Below are positions 5,235 through 13,988 of a stretch of 30,606 nt of DNA, piece after piece. A model generated the notes under the pieces. That model worked only from the letters and a program-made list of their open reading frames with translations. It made no database searches and was not told where the DNA came from. The DNA comes from UBA8337 sp965662725 (GTDB lineage: Bacteria > Pseudomonadota > Alphaproteobacteria > RS24). A program made the translations under genes and the position numbers. The DNA lies in NCBI GenBank assembly GCA_965662725.1, contig CBFIIT010000018.1:1-30606 (forward strand), read 5' to 3'. The number at the start of each line of letters is the position of its first letter. The stretch's first letter is position 1.

Positions 5235-7130
5235 ATGCTCGAATTCCTGCGCAGTAAAGCCAGCGGTGTGCTTGGCATCCTTTTGATCGGTCTGTTGGTC
5301 ATCGCCTTTGGCCTATGGGGTATTGCCGATACATTTACCGGTTTCTCAAATGCTGAGATTGCCAAAGTCGGTGATAAAAAGATTGAGCGGCAAGAATATC
5401 AACTTCGCTTTATTCAAATGACGCAAGATTTATCCAGCCAGCTTGGCACGACATTGACACCGTCGGATGCCCGCAATCTCGGAGTGCCTCAACAAGTATT
5501 GAGCAATATGCTGGGCGGCGCAGCTTTATATGGCGCGGCTGAGGAAATGGGATTGAATTTGAGTGATGAGGCGATTGCTCAAAAAATTCTGCTCGACCCA
5601 AGCTTTTCCGGCAGTGCCGGTACATTTGATGAGCCGACCTTTCGCGCCGTCTTGCGCCAAAACGGCCTGACCGAAAAATTATTTGTCGATGACCAGCGTC
5701 GCTTTCACGTGATCAATCAATTGACTGCAGCAAGTATTGATAATGGCCTGGTACCAAACATGCTGACTGAACAATTGTTCAAGCATTTTCTGGAAAAGCG
5801 TGTCGCCAATTACATGATTTTGACACTTGATCAGACAGATGAAGTCGGTGACCCAACCGATGAAGAATTGGAAACTTTCTTTGAAGCGACCAAATTGCGG
5901 TTTGCCAAACCGGAAACGCGCACCGGTCATGCGCTGGTTGTAACCCCTGCCCGTTTCGCCGAGTTGATTTCGATTGATCCGGCGACGCTTCAAGAGGAAT
6001 ACGAGCTTTCCATCAATGAATTCACCGTGGCCGAAACGCGGGCCATTGACCAGCTGGTATTGGCCGATGAGACCGAGGTCGATACTGTGCGCCAAATGAG
6101 ATCGGTTGACGCGTCATTTGCCGAAATTGTGAACGCGGTCGATCAAACCCTCGACAATACTGATTTGGGCACGGTCGAACGCGGTGATTTGATTTCCGCC
6201 GATTTGGCGGAGCGCGCCTTTGCGATGCAGGAAGGCGCAATCAGCGACATTATTGAAGGGCCGCTCGGCTATGTTGTTTTGCGCGTTCGCAAAGTCAATC
6301 CGGGCGCAACACTGCCATTGGAGGCAGTTGAAACACAATTGCGCAGCCGCATTATTTACGACCGCGCGCTTGAAGACATGCTGGCTTTTTCTGAAACCGT
6401 TGAAGACGAATTGGCCGGTGGCGAGACGCTGGAAAATATCGGCCAGCGTTTTGACCTCGACGTGATTGAAATCAAAGATATAGATAGCGACGGTAAAGAC
6501 GCCAACGGCAATAAATCAGCGCTTTTGAACATGTATGACACCATCACACCGCTATTGTTTGAAGGCGGTGTCGGCGAAGATATTCCGATGCAGGAAATGG
6601 AAGACGGCTCTTTCATCTGGTTGCGGCTGGCCGAGATTACCCCGTCCGTGGTGCCGCCGCTGGCCGATGTGCGCGAAAAAGTAACGGCCGAATGGCAGAT
6701 TGATGAGCGCAGTAAATTGCTGCAAGCCATGGCCGAGCATATTGTTAAACGAGGCAATGAAACCGGCAGCTTTAAGGCGGCAACGGAAGGCTTTAAACGC
6801 GAGCCATTGGTTTCAGAGCCGATGACACGGCAAATATCGAATGACACTTTCACCGATGACGCGGTGGCCAGTCTGTTTGGCGTGAATGAAACCCAATTCG
6901 CCTATGCCAATGTCGGCTTTAGCGGCGAAATTATTGTCATGCAGGTTAAGGAAATAATCGATGCTGAAATAAAAGACAGCACAGCGAAGGAACTTATTTT
7001 CAGCGGTGAACAGCGCAAATATCATCAGGATTTGACCTCGCAATTTGTCGCCAGCCTGCAGCAAAATTTCGGCATTTCCATAAATCAAACCAATCTTGAG
7101 CGCGCGCTCAATGATTTGGTGACACGATGA
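5235..7130 (+). CDS. ppiD: PpiD-like periplasmic peptidyl-prolyl isomerase/chaperone
   Basis: This 631-residue protein is anchored by one N-terminal membrane span (about 12-32, GVLGILLIGLLVIAFGLWGI) with the rest in the periplasm. A SurA/PpiD-type N-terminal chaperone region follows (AKVGDKKIERQEYQLRF...). A parvulin-like domain lies at roughly 260-365, ending in GDLISADLAERAFAM...GYVVLRVRKVNPG, and a long C-terminal region comes after it. Such proteins help newly exported outer-membrane proteins fold at the Sec exit. The parvulin part is divergent, so catalytic activity is uncertain. Its stop overlaps the trpE start by 4 bases (ATGA), making it the first gene of the trp operon, a common alphaproteobacterial arrangement. 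The ribosome site is weak. Confidence 0.9.
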   Translation: MLEFLRSKASGVLGILLIGLLVIAFGLWGIADTFTGFSNAEIAKVGDKKIERQEYQLRFIQMTQDLSSQLGTTLTPSDARNLGVPQQVLSNMLGGAALYGAAEEMGLNLSDEAIAQKILLDPSFSGSAGTFDEPTFRAVLRQNGLTEKLFVDDQRRFHVINQLTAASIDNGLVPNMLTEQLFKHFLEKRVANYMILTLDQTDEVGDPTDEELETFFEATKLRFAKPETRTGHALVVTPARFAELISIDPATLQEEYELSINEFTVAETRAIDQLVLADETEVDTVRQMRSVDASFAEIVNAVDQTLDNTDLGTVERGDLISADLAERAFAMQEGAISDIIEGPLGYVVLRVRKVNPGATLPLEAVETQLRSRIIYDRALEDMLAFSETVEDELAGGETLENIGQRFDLDVIEIKDIDSDGKDANGNKSALLNMYDTITPLLFEGGVGEDIPMQEMEDGSFIWLRLAEITPSVVPPLADVREKVTAEWQIDERSKLLQAMAEHIVKRGNETGSFKAATEGFKREPLVSEPMTRQISNDTFTDDAVASLFGVNETQFAYANVGFSGEIIVMQVKEIIDAEIKDSTAKELIFSGEQRKYHQDLTSQFVASLQQNFGISINQTNLERALNDLVTR

Positions 7131-8638
7131 CACCAGCGCATCCGGAGCGCGATGCGTTTATCGCTGCTTATGAAAGCGGCACAGCTCAACTTTTCTGGTC
7201 GGAACTGATTGCCGATTTGGAAACGCCGGTCGCCGCCTATTTGAAACTGGCCGAGGGCGAACCGTTCAGCTTTCTTTTGGAGTCCGTTGAAGATGGCGAT
7301 ATTCGCGGCCGCTATTCGCTGATTGGACTGGCCCCTGATTTACTGTTTCGGGTAAGCGACGGGAAGCCGGAAATCAATCGGCAAGCGCTGGAAGAGCAAG
7401 ACAGTTTCGCCCCCATGACCGGCGCCCCGCTAAACGCATTGCGAGAGGTGTTGGCCGAGTCGCGGCTTGAAGTGCCTGAGAAGCTAGCGCCCATGTCGGC
7501 CGGTGTCTTTGGCTATATGGCCTATGACATGGTGCGGCATATGGAAGAGCTGCCCAATAATAATCCGGATGTGATGCAGGTTCCCGATTGCCTGTTCATG
7601 CGACCGACATTAATCGCCGTGTTTGATAGCGTCACCGATAACATTTCATTGGTCACCGCCGTGCGCCCCGATGGCAAAAGTGCAGATGAGGCTTATCAAG
7701 CGGCGCTTGCCCGATTGGAAGCGGCGGAAGATAAATTGCGCACCGCCCTGCCCGACGCGTCGATTGTCAGCCCCAATCAATTTAGTGACCCGCAATCCAA
7801 TATGAGCCAAGAGGCTTATTTTGAGATGGTCAATAAAGGCAAACAATATATCGAGGCCGGTGATGTGTTTCAGGTTGTGCTGAGCCAACGCTTTAATATT
7901 GATTTCGACCTGCCGCCTTTCGATCTTTATCGCTCGCTGCGGCGGGTTAATCCATCGCCCTATTTGTTTTTCCTGAACATGCGCGACTTTGCCGTGGTCG
8001 GCTCCAGCCCGGAAGTTCTGGTTGGCGTGAAAGACCGCGAAGTCAATATACGTCCAATTGCCGGTACACGGCGACGCGGCGAAACACTGGCAGAAGACGA
8101 AGCCATCAGCGCCGAACTGTTAAGCGATGAAAAAGAACGGGCCGAACATCTCATGCTGCTTGATCTGGGCCGCAATGATGTGGGGCGCGTTTCGGAAATA
8201 GGCTCAGTGAAAGTGAACACGGCTTTCGGTCTGCAAAAGACCTCGCACCTCATTCATATTGTGTCGGATGTAACCGGCATATTGCGCGATGACCTTGATG
8301 AGATTGACGCGCTGGTTGCCGGTTTTCCGGCCGGTACCGTATCCGGCGCGCCAAAAATCCGCGCAATGGAAATCATTGATGAGTTGGAAACTGAGCGTCG
8401 CGGCATTTATTCGGGCTGCGTCGGCTATTTTTCCGCTAATGGCGATATGGATACTTGCATCGCGCTGCGCACAGCAGTGGTCAAAGACAAGAAGCTCTAT
8501 GTGCAAGCCGGTGGCGGTGTTGTGTATGACTCGACGCCACAAAATGAATATGATGAAACGGTGAATAAAGCCGCCGCCCTGTTTCGCGCAGCCGAGATTG
8601 CGCTAAAACTGGCGAACGAGAGAAAGAACCGCCCGTAA
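7127..8638 (+). CDS. trpE: Anthranilate synthase component I
   Basis: Makes anthranilate from chorismate using ammonia passed from TrpG. The 503-residue product has an N-terminal regulatory domain with the LLES motif at 50-53, the tryptophan-binding site for feedback inhibition. The C-terminal chorismate-binding domain shows PIAGTRRRGETLAEDE, LDLGRNDVGRVS, FPAGTVSGAPKIRAMEII and AGGGVVYDSTPQNEYDE. It overlaps ppiD by 4 bases and trpG by 1 base (TAATG), so translation is coupled. I see no leader peptide or attenuator before it, which leaves feedback inhibition as the only control visible in the sequence. Confidence 0.97.
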   Translation: MTPAHPERDAFIAAYESGTAQLFWSELIADLETPVAAYLKLAEGEPFSFLLESVEDGDIRGRYSLIGLAPDLLFRVSDGKPEINRQALEEQDSFAPMTGAPLNALREVLAESRLEVPEKLAPMSAGVFGYMAYDMVRHMEELPNNNPDVMQVPDCLFMRPTLIAVFDSVTDNISLVTAVRPDGKSADEAYQAALARLEAAEDKLRTALPDASIVSPNQFSDPQSNMSQEAYFEMVNKGKQYIEAGDVFQVVLSQRFNIDFDLPPFDLYRSLRRVNPSPYLFFLNMRDFAVVGSSPEVLVGVKDREVNIRPIAGTRRRGETLAEDEAISAELLSDEKERAEHLMLLDLGRNDVGRVSEIGSVKVNTAFGLQKTSHLIHIVSDVTGILRDDLDEIDALVAGFPAGTVSGAPKIRAMEIIDELETERRGIYSGCVGYFSANGDMDTCIALRTAVVKDKKLYVQAGGGVVYDSTPQNEYDETVNKAAALFRAAEIALKLANERKNRP

Positions 8639-9270
8639 TGCTGACACTAATCGATAATTACGACAGCTTTACTTTTAACCTGGTGCAGTTTCTGGGTGAC
8701 CTGATGGGTACGGAAGGCGACGCTGCCTGCCATGTTGTGCGCAATGACAAAACAACGCCGGAGCGGATTTTTGAAAGCAATCCGAAAGCGGTGATTTTAT
8801 CGCCCGGCCCATGCGACCCCGATAAGGCCGGCATTTGTCTCGACTTGATTAAACAAGCGCCGGAAGATTTGCCGATATTCGGCGTCTGCCTCGGTCATCA
8901 ATGCATCGGACAAGCATTTGGCGGAAAAATTATCCGCGCCAATAAAATCATGCATGGCAAACTTAGCCGCATCACTCATAATGGCGAGGCGATTTTTGAC
9001 GGGCTGAACTCGCCGCTCGCCGTCACCCGCTATCATTCTTTGACAATTGACCCGGCCAGTGTGCCCGATGAGTTGGACGTCATGGCGCAAACCGATGACG
9101 GCATCATTATGGCGGTGCGCCATAAAACGCGGCCGGTCTATGGTGTGCAGTTTCATCCCGAAAGCATTGCGTCTGAAAATGGCCATAAACTACTCGGCAA
9201 TTTCTTGGCGTCAGCCGGGCTGAATATTAAAACCGATATTGAAAAACAGCACCTTGAATTGGAACATTAA
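8638..9270 (+). CDS. trpG: Anthranilate synthase component II (glutamine amidotransferase)
   Basis: Releases ammonia from glutamine for TrpE. The 210-residue class I amidotransferase has the oxyanion block VILSPGPCDPDKAG, nucleophile Cys84 in FGVCLGHQCIGQ, and His173 and Glu175 in QFHPESIASENG. It is a stand-alone TrpG, not fused to TrpE or TrpD. Its stop directly abuts the trpD start. Confidence 0.97.
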   Translation: MLTLIDNYDSFTFNLVQFLGDLMGTEGDAACHVVRNDKTTPERIFESNPKAVILSPGPCDPDKAGICLDLIKQAPEDLPIFGVCLGHQCIGQAFGGKIIRANKIMHGKLSRITHNGEAIFDGLNSPLAVTRYHSLTIDPASVPDELDVMAQTDDGIIMAVRHKTRPVYGVQFHPESIASENGHKLLGNFLASAGLNIKTDIEKQHLELEH

Positions 9271-10305
9271 ATGGACGCTCAACCGGATCTTTTGAAACCC
9301 ACATTGGCGATTTTGCAAGAAGGCCGTCCGCTAAGTTCTGCCGAGGCGACTGCCGCGTTTGAGATTATCCTAAATGGTGCGGCAACCGCATCGCAAATCG
9401 GTTCATTTTTAACTGCGCTGCGTGTGCGTGGCGAAACGGTGGATGAAATTGCCGCCGGTGTCGGCGTCATGCGCGCCAATGCGCTGAAAGTAAAAGTGCC
9501 GACTCATGTGCTGGATACTTGCGGCACAGGTGGTGATGGCAGTGGCAGCTATAATATCTCAACGGCTGTGGCGATTGTCGCGGCTGCTTGCGGTGCCTAT
9601 GTCGCCAAGCACGGCAATCGTGCGCTCAGTTCAAAATCCGGCTCTTCGGAAGTTTTGGAATCGCTAGGCGTTAAGCTGGCCTTGTCGCCTGCCGCGTTGG
9701 AGCAATGCATAAATGATGTCGGCATTGGCTTTCTATTTGCGCCGAACCATCATGCCGCCATGCGCCATGTCGGGCCAACCCGCCAAGAGCTCGGCTTCCG
9801 CACGATTTTTAATTTGCTTGGGCCACTTTCCAATCCGGCCGGAGCCAATCGGCAATTACTGGGCGTGTTTGACGAGCAATGGGTTGAGCCGCTGGCACAG
9901 GTTTTGAAAAAACTCGGTTCCGAGCGCGCTTGGGTCGTGCATGGCTCTGACGGCATGGACGAGTTGACCACCACCGGCCCCAGCACAGTGGCCGAATTGC
10001 GAAAAGGCGAGGTAACGGTTTTTGAAGTAACGCCGGAAGATGCCGGATTACAGCGCGCCGCACCTGAAGATTTAGCCGGAGGCACGCCGGATGAAAACGC
10101 CGCCGCCATGACCGCATTATTGGACGGCGAAACCGGTGCCTATCGCGATATTGTTCTGCTCAATACCGCCGCCGCGCTGATGGTTTGCAATAAAGCCGAA
10201 AACCTGAAAGAAGGCGTCGAAATGGCCGCATTGGCAATCGATGATGGCGGCGCGAAAGCGGTGCTCGGCAATCTTGTTGCGACAACCCAGAAGCTGGCCG
10301 ACTGA
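9271..10305 (+). CDS. trpD: Anthranilate phosphoribosyltransferase
   Basis: Transfers phosphoribose from PRPP to anthranilate. The 344-residue protein shows the Gly-rich PRPP loop DTCGTGGDGSGSYNIST at about 82-98, KHGNRALSSKSGSSEVLE (anthranilate and phosphate contacts), and FAPNHHAAMRHVGPTRQELG followed by RTIFNLLGPLSNPA. Length and domain plan are normal. It starts immediately after the trpG stop, and its own TGA overlaps the trpC ATG by one base. Confidence 0.97.
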   Translation: MDAQPDLLKPTLAILQEGRPLSSAEATAAFEIILNGAATASQIGSFLTALRVRGETVDEIAAGVGVMRANALKVKVPTHVLDTCGTGGDGSGSYNISTAVAIVAAACGAYVAKHGNRALSSKSGSSEVLESLGVKLALSPAALEQCINDVGIGFLFAPNHHAAMRHVGPTRQELGFRTIFNLLGPLSNPAGANRQLLGVFDEQWVEPLAQVLKKLGSERAWVVHGSDGMDELTTTGPSTVAELRKGEVTVFEVTPEDAGLQRAAPEDLAGGTPDENAAAMTALLDGETGAYRDIVLLNTAAALMVCNKAENLKEGVEMAALAIDDGGAKAVLGNLVATTQKLAD

Positions 10306-11096
10306 TGAGCGATATTCTCGATAAGATTACCGCCTATAAGCTGGAAGAAATTGCTGCTGCCAAATTGGCGCGACCTTTGAGTGAAGTCGAGCAGGCGGCG
10401 CAAGCGGCAGACGCACCGCGTGGATTTATCAGAGCGTTGGAAAGCAAACGGGCCGAAAGCAAAGCAGCCTTGATTGCCGAGATTAAAAAAGCCTCTCCGT
10501 CAAAAGGGCTTATTCGTGCTGATTTTAACCCGCCACAAATCGCCCAAGCCTATCAAGCAGGCGGTGCGGCTTGCCTTTCCGTGCTGACCGATAGCCCCAG
10601 TTTTCAAGGGGCGCCGGAATATTTGGTAGCTGCACGCGCCGCTTGCACCCTGCCAGTACTGCGCAAAGATTTTATGTATGACACTTATCAAGTGGCAGAG
10701 GCGCGCAGCTGGGGGGCTGATGCCATTCTTATTATCATGGCGGCAACCGGTGATGCGCAAGCGGGCGAGCTTTACGCCGCCGCTACCGCTTATGGCATGG
10801 ATGCGCTGTTTGAAGTGCATGATGCAGCAGAGCTGGAGCGCGCCCTCGCCCTCAATCCGAAATTACTCGGCGTCAATAATCGCAATTTGCGGACATTTGA
10901 AACCACACTCGACACGACACGTATGCTGATGAGCCAAACACCGGATGATATTTTGCTGGTTAGCGAAAGCGGTATCGCCTCAAATGATGATGTGCGCGGA
11001 TTAATGGCTGATGGTATTCCGGCGTTTCTGGTTGGCGAAAGTTTAATGCGGCAAGATGATGTCGAAACGGCAACAAAAAAACTTATCGAATCATAA
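10305..11096 (+). CDS. trpC: Indole-3-glycerol-phosphate synthase
   Basis: Closes the indole ring of tryptophan: CdRP to indole-3-glycerol phosphate. The 263-residue TIM barrel has the N-terminal extension, the catalytic Lys block AEIKKASPSKG, LPVLRKDFMYDTYQ, the Glu in LFEVHDAAELE, GVNNRNLRTF and VSESGI. It is a stand-alone TrpC, not fused to TrpF. It is the last trp gene here; trpF and trpAB are not in the window. In many relatives moaC and moeA come next, but here lexA follows after 78 bases. Confidence 0.96.
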   Translation: MSDILDKITAYKLEEIAAAKLARPLSEVEQAAQAADAPRGFIRALESKRAESKAALIAEIKKASPSKGLIRADFNPPQIAQAYQAGGAACLSVLTDSPSFQGAPEYLVAARAACTLPVLRKDFMYDTYQVAEARSWGADAILIIMAATGDAQAGELYAAATAYGMDALFEVHDAAELERALALNPKLLGVNNRNLRTFETTLDTTRMLMSQTPDDILLVSESGIASNDDVRGLMADGIPAFLVGESLMRQDDVETATKKLIES

Positions 11097-11105
11097 AAAA
11101 TCCTA

Positions 11106-11155
11106 TTGCGACCAAAAGCGAATAAAAGTAGAACATAAGAGTTAGTGATTCGTTC
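11106..11155 (+). promoter_or_regulatory. lexA promoter with LexA-box-like operator
   Basis: TTGCGA (11106-11111) and TAGAAC (11129-11134) are 17 bases apart, giving a start near 11141. GTTA-gtgattc-GTTC occupies 11141-11155, one mismatch from the alphaproteobacterial LexA operator GTTC-N7-GTTC. A repressor there would cover the transcription start, as expected for autoregulation. The -10/-35 match is moderate; the operator match is better. Confidence 0.5.
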
Positions 11156-11174
11156 TACTTGGAGGAGAACATAC

Positions 11175-11846
11175 ATGCTTACAAAGAAACAGTATGAACT
11201 CCTTTTATTCATCAATGAGCGGCTGAAAGAGACCGGAGTCTCGCCGAGCTTTGATGAAATGAAAGAAGCGCTGAACCTCAAATCAAAATCCGGCATTCAC
11301 CGTCTTATCACTGCGCTTGAAGAGCGTGGCTTTATTAAGCGTCTGGCACATCGAGCGCGCGCGCTTGAAGTCGTGAAACTGCCCGATACCATGGCCAGCA
11401 GCATGTCTGCGCCAAGCCGCCATGCGCCCTCTGCCCCGACTCCGCAAGCGGCCAATGATGACCGCGCGGTTTCGGTTGCCGTTATGGGTCGTATCGCTGC
11501 CGGTACACCGATTGAAGCCTTGCAAGAAGAGGTCAACCAAATCTCCGTGCCGATTGAAATGATGCGCTCGGGCGAGCATTACGCGCTGGACGTGCATGGT
11601 GACTCAATGATTGATGCGGGTATTTTTGATGGCGACACGGCGATTATTCAAAGTGGCGCAACGGCTGAGAATGGCGAGATTATTGTTGCCTTGGTCGAAG
11701 GCCATGAAGCAACGCTCAAACGCTTGCGCCGTAAAGGTGAAATGATTGCCTTGGAAGCCGCCAATCCGGCTTATGAGACGCGCATTTTCCGCTCTGACCA
11801 AGTGCGCGTTCAAGGTCGCCTTGTTGGCTTGATGCGCAAATATTAA
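11175..11846 (+). CDS. lexA: LexA SOS repressor
   Basis: Represses the DNA-damage (SOS) regulon and is inactivated by RecA-stimulated self-cleavage. The 223-residue protein has an N-terminal winged helix (LTKKQYELLLFINERLKETGV...KSKSGIHRLITALEERGFI), a flexible Pro/Ala-rich linker at about 73-95, and the S24 peptidase-like domain. The cleavage site is Ala109-Gly110 in GRIAAGTP. The catalytic pair is Ser144 in HGDSMIDAG and Lys182 in ATLKRL. I choose ATG 11175, which has GGAGGAG at 11161-11167 before it. The GTG at 11145, ten codons earlier, falls inside the operator. Confidence 0.96.
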   Translation: MLTKKQYELLLFINERLKETGVSPSFDEMKEALNLKSKSGIHRLITALEERGFIKRLAHRARALEVVKLPDTMASSMSAPSRHAPSAPTPQAANDDRAVSVAVMGRIAAGTPIEALQEEVNQISVPIEMMRSGEHYALDVHGDSMIDAGIFDGDTAIIQSGATAENGEIIVALVEGHEATLKRLRRKGEMIALEAANPAYETRIFRSDQVRVQGRLVGLMRKY

Positions 11847-11867
11847 AACGCTCTCTTACCTCTGCTT

Positions 11868-13853
11868 TTACTGCCATAACCGCGCCGACGCGACGTTTTG
11901 CTCCTGCAATTTACCATCAGATATGGTGAATTGTCGTTGCCGATAGTCGGTGAAAGATTGCTTATCGAACAATATCGCCGCGCAAGGATAACGCGCTTCA
12001 TAAAACGGCATAATCACCATTTGCGCCTCGCGACATGAAGCCGATAGGCCTTGCGGCCTGTCGTGATAAGCAAGCATAAACTCATTATCCAATTGCAAGC
12101 GGCATGACGGGCGACATTGCACCTGCTCGGATATCGCGGCATGAAACGCCTCAATCCGTGCCAGTTCATATGTATGGGCACGGCGACGTAGCGTCAACAA
12201 TCGGTTTTCCATATCCCGCGCGACAATCAAATCGCGGCCAAACAAATGCAAAGCCGGGGCTTCTGCCCGACCGATAAAGCCGATAGCAATTAAAACCGGC
12301 AACACCCCCAAAAGCCGTAAACGTTTTGGATAGATAACCAGAAGTGCAAAACCGCTCGCTGCCAAGGGCAAGACAAACGCCGGACTGGCCCCGGACATCA
12401 AAACGGCGCGCTCGGAAGCGGTGAAATATTCGGCCACAGCCAAAACCATTTCAATGCCCTGCTGCATCAGAGTCATCGCCGCGCCCTCAAGGCCAAACGG
12501 TATCAGAAAAAGCGACAAAGGCGCCATTGGCATAATTAATGTGCCGAATATCGGCATCGCCAAAAGATTGGCCGGCAAACCGAATGTGCCAACACGGTAA
12601 AATTGCACAATGGCGATAAAACCGGTGACGGCACCGGCAATCAGACTGGTCAAAAACAAAGCCGACGCATAACGCCATATTCGGCGCAAAATTTGTTGTG
12701 GGAGGCTCATCTCATCCCATCGCAAATATAAGCCATCGCGCTGCTGCCAGATTTCATAAACCGCCACCAAAGCCAGCACGGCGGCAAAGCTCATTTGAAA
12801 GCCGACCTGCATAACCGCCTGCGGCTGCCAGATAAGTACCAATAACATCGCCCATAACACATTGCGCATGGTAACGGCCGAACGGTCGAGCAATATCGCA
12901 AGAAAGAAAATCGCCATCATAATATAAGCGCGCTGGGTGGCGACAGACGCGCCCGATATCAGCAAATAACCGGTCGCAGCGGCCAGTGAGGCCAACGCGC
13001 TTGGTTTGCGGGTATCATGATAGAGCGTCAAGCGCGGCAGACAGGCCGCCAATAATCGCAAAAGCGCATAAATGGATCCGGCAAACAACGCCATATGCAA
13101 ACCGGATATAGCCAACATATGCGCCAAGCCGCTATGACGAAACGCTTCGCGCACCGGCTTTTCAATTGCCCCGCGCACACCTGTCACCAAAGCGGCCGCT
13201 ACCGGTCCGGCTTCCCGTGACATCGCCTCGCGATAATGCGCTGCCAATTGCAATCGCCACCGCGCCAAAACATGGACAAAGCGCAAAGGCTGCGCGCAAT
13301 CAATCTCTTCAATATTTCGAATGAACCCCTGCCCGCGCTGGCCCGAAAACCATGCATCGCGGCGCGGATCAAATCCGCCTATCACAGTCGGCCCATCATC
13401 CCCGCTCATTTCAGCCAGTCCGATAATATGACAGCCCGGCTCAATTCCTTGGATATGGCTGTGCCGCCCATAAAGCCGCAATTGATATGGCTTTCCATGC
13501 GCTGACATAAGGCGCACATCCAGTTTACTGCTGCGCGGCTGCAATTCCCGCCACACGACAATCGCGTCAATCTGCACAAGCTGACGGTGAGCGAATTGAA
13601 TATCAGCATAGTGTTGCGCCAGCCAATGGGTGCGCAATTGCGACCAACCAAAACCGGCCAAAGCACTTGCAATTATCGAAATAGACAAAAACAAAACCGG
13701 AAATTGCACGCGCCGCGAAATGAGAATTGATAACAATAAAATAATCACTGCCACCGGCAGCGGCCATATAGGCGGCTCAAACGGCAACGCGAAATATATC
13801 GCGGCGGCGGCAACAAAGCCGCACATCAGAATCGGAAACTGCTTAAACGGCAT
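11868..13853 (-). CDS. comEC: ComEC/Rec2-family DNA-uptake channel protein
   Basis: Polytopic inner-membrane protein thought to pass single-stranded DNA into the cytoplasm during natural transformation. The 661-residue product has N-terminal membrane spans, a DUF4131-like soluble part (about 30-200), then the Competence domain with many spans and the hallmark HSGLAHMLAISGLHMALFAG. The C-terminal ~130 residues occupy the place of the metallo-beta-lactamase-like domain but show no HxHxDH motif. They keep a pair of Cys in CRPSCRLQL and a late PCAAILFDKQ, the degenerate form I recall from many alphaproteobacteria. Start 13853 has AGAGG before it; a longer frame back to 14039 would run into gltX. 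It is convergent with lexA and divergent from gltX. Confidence 0.92.
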   Translation of the reverse strand: MPFKQFPILMCGFVAAAAIYFALPFEPPIWPLPVAVIILLLSILISRRVQFPVLFLSISIIASALAGFGWSQLRTHWLAQHYADIQFAHRQLVQIDAIVVWRELQPRSSKLDVRLMSAHGKPYQLRLYGRHSHIQGIEPGCHIIGLAEMSGDDGPTVIGGFDPRRDAWFSGQRGQGFIRNIEEIDCAQPLRFVHVLARWRLQLAAHYREAMSREAGPVAAALVTGVRGAIEKPVREAFRHSGLAHMLAISGLHMALFAGSIYALLRLLAACLPRLTLYHDTRKPSALASLAAATGYLLISGASVATQRAYIMMAIFFLAILLDRSAVTMRNVLWAMLLVLIWQPQAVMQVGFQMSFAAVLALVAVYEIWQQRDGLYLRWDEMSLPQQILRRIWRYASALFLTSLIAGAVTGFIAIVQFYRVGTFGLPANLLAMPIFGTLIMPMAPLSLFLIPFGLEGAAMTLMQQGIEMVLAVAEYFTASERAVLMSGASPAFVLPLAASGFALLVIYPKRLRLLGVLPVLIAIGFIGRAEAPALHLFGRDLIVARDMENRLLTLRRRAHTYELARIEAFHAAISEQVQCRPSCRLQLDNEFMLAYHDRPQGLSASCREAQMVIMPFYEARYPCAAILFDKQSFTDYRQRQFTISDGKLQEQNVASARLWQ

Positions 13854-13988
13854 GGCTGCCTCTAGGGCTTTAGGGTGTTTTGTGCTATCAGCTAGCCAAC
13901 AGGTTGAAACAGGTGATTGGGCAAAGCCAGCGACCATAGGCTGTAAAGCTCTGCCACCACACGTAAGAAGCGAACTCAGGAATTTTAA

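Noticed and set aside
11152..11170. GTTCT-N9-AGAAC palindrome before lexA as the LexA operator
   Set aside because: Its spacing fits neither the alphaproteobacterial direct-repeat box nor the Gram-positive SOS box, and its right arm is part of the ribosome-binding site. The GTTA-N7-GTTC site is the better candidate.
11145..11174. GTG start for lexA ten codons upstream
   Set aside because: It lies within the operator and upstream of a perfect GGAGGAG that serves ATG 11175. LexA proteins begin MLTKKQ-like.
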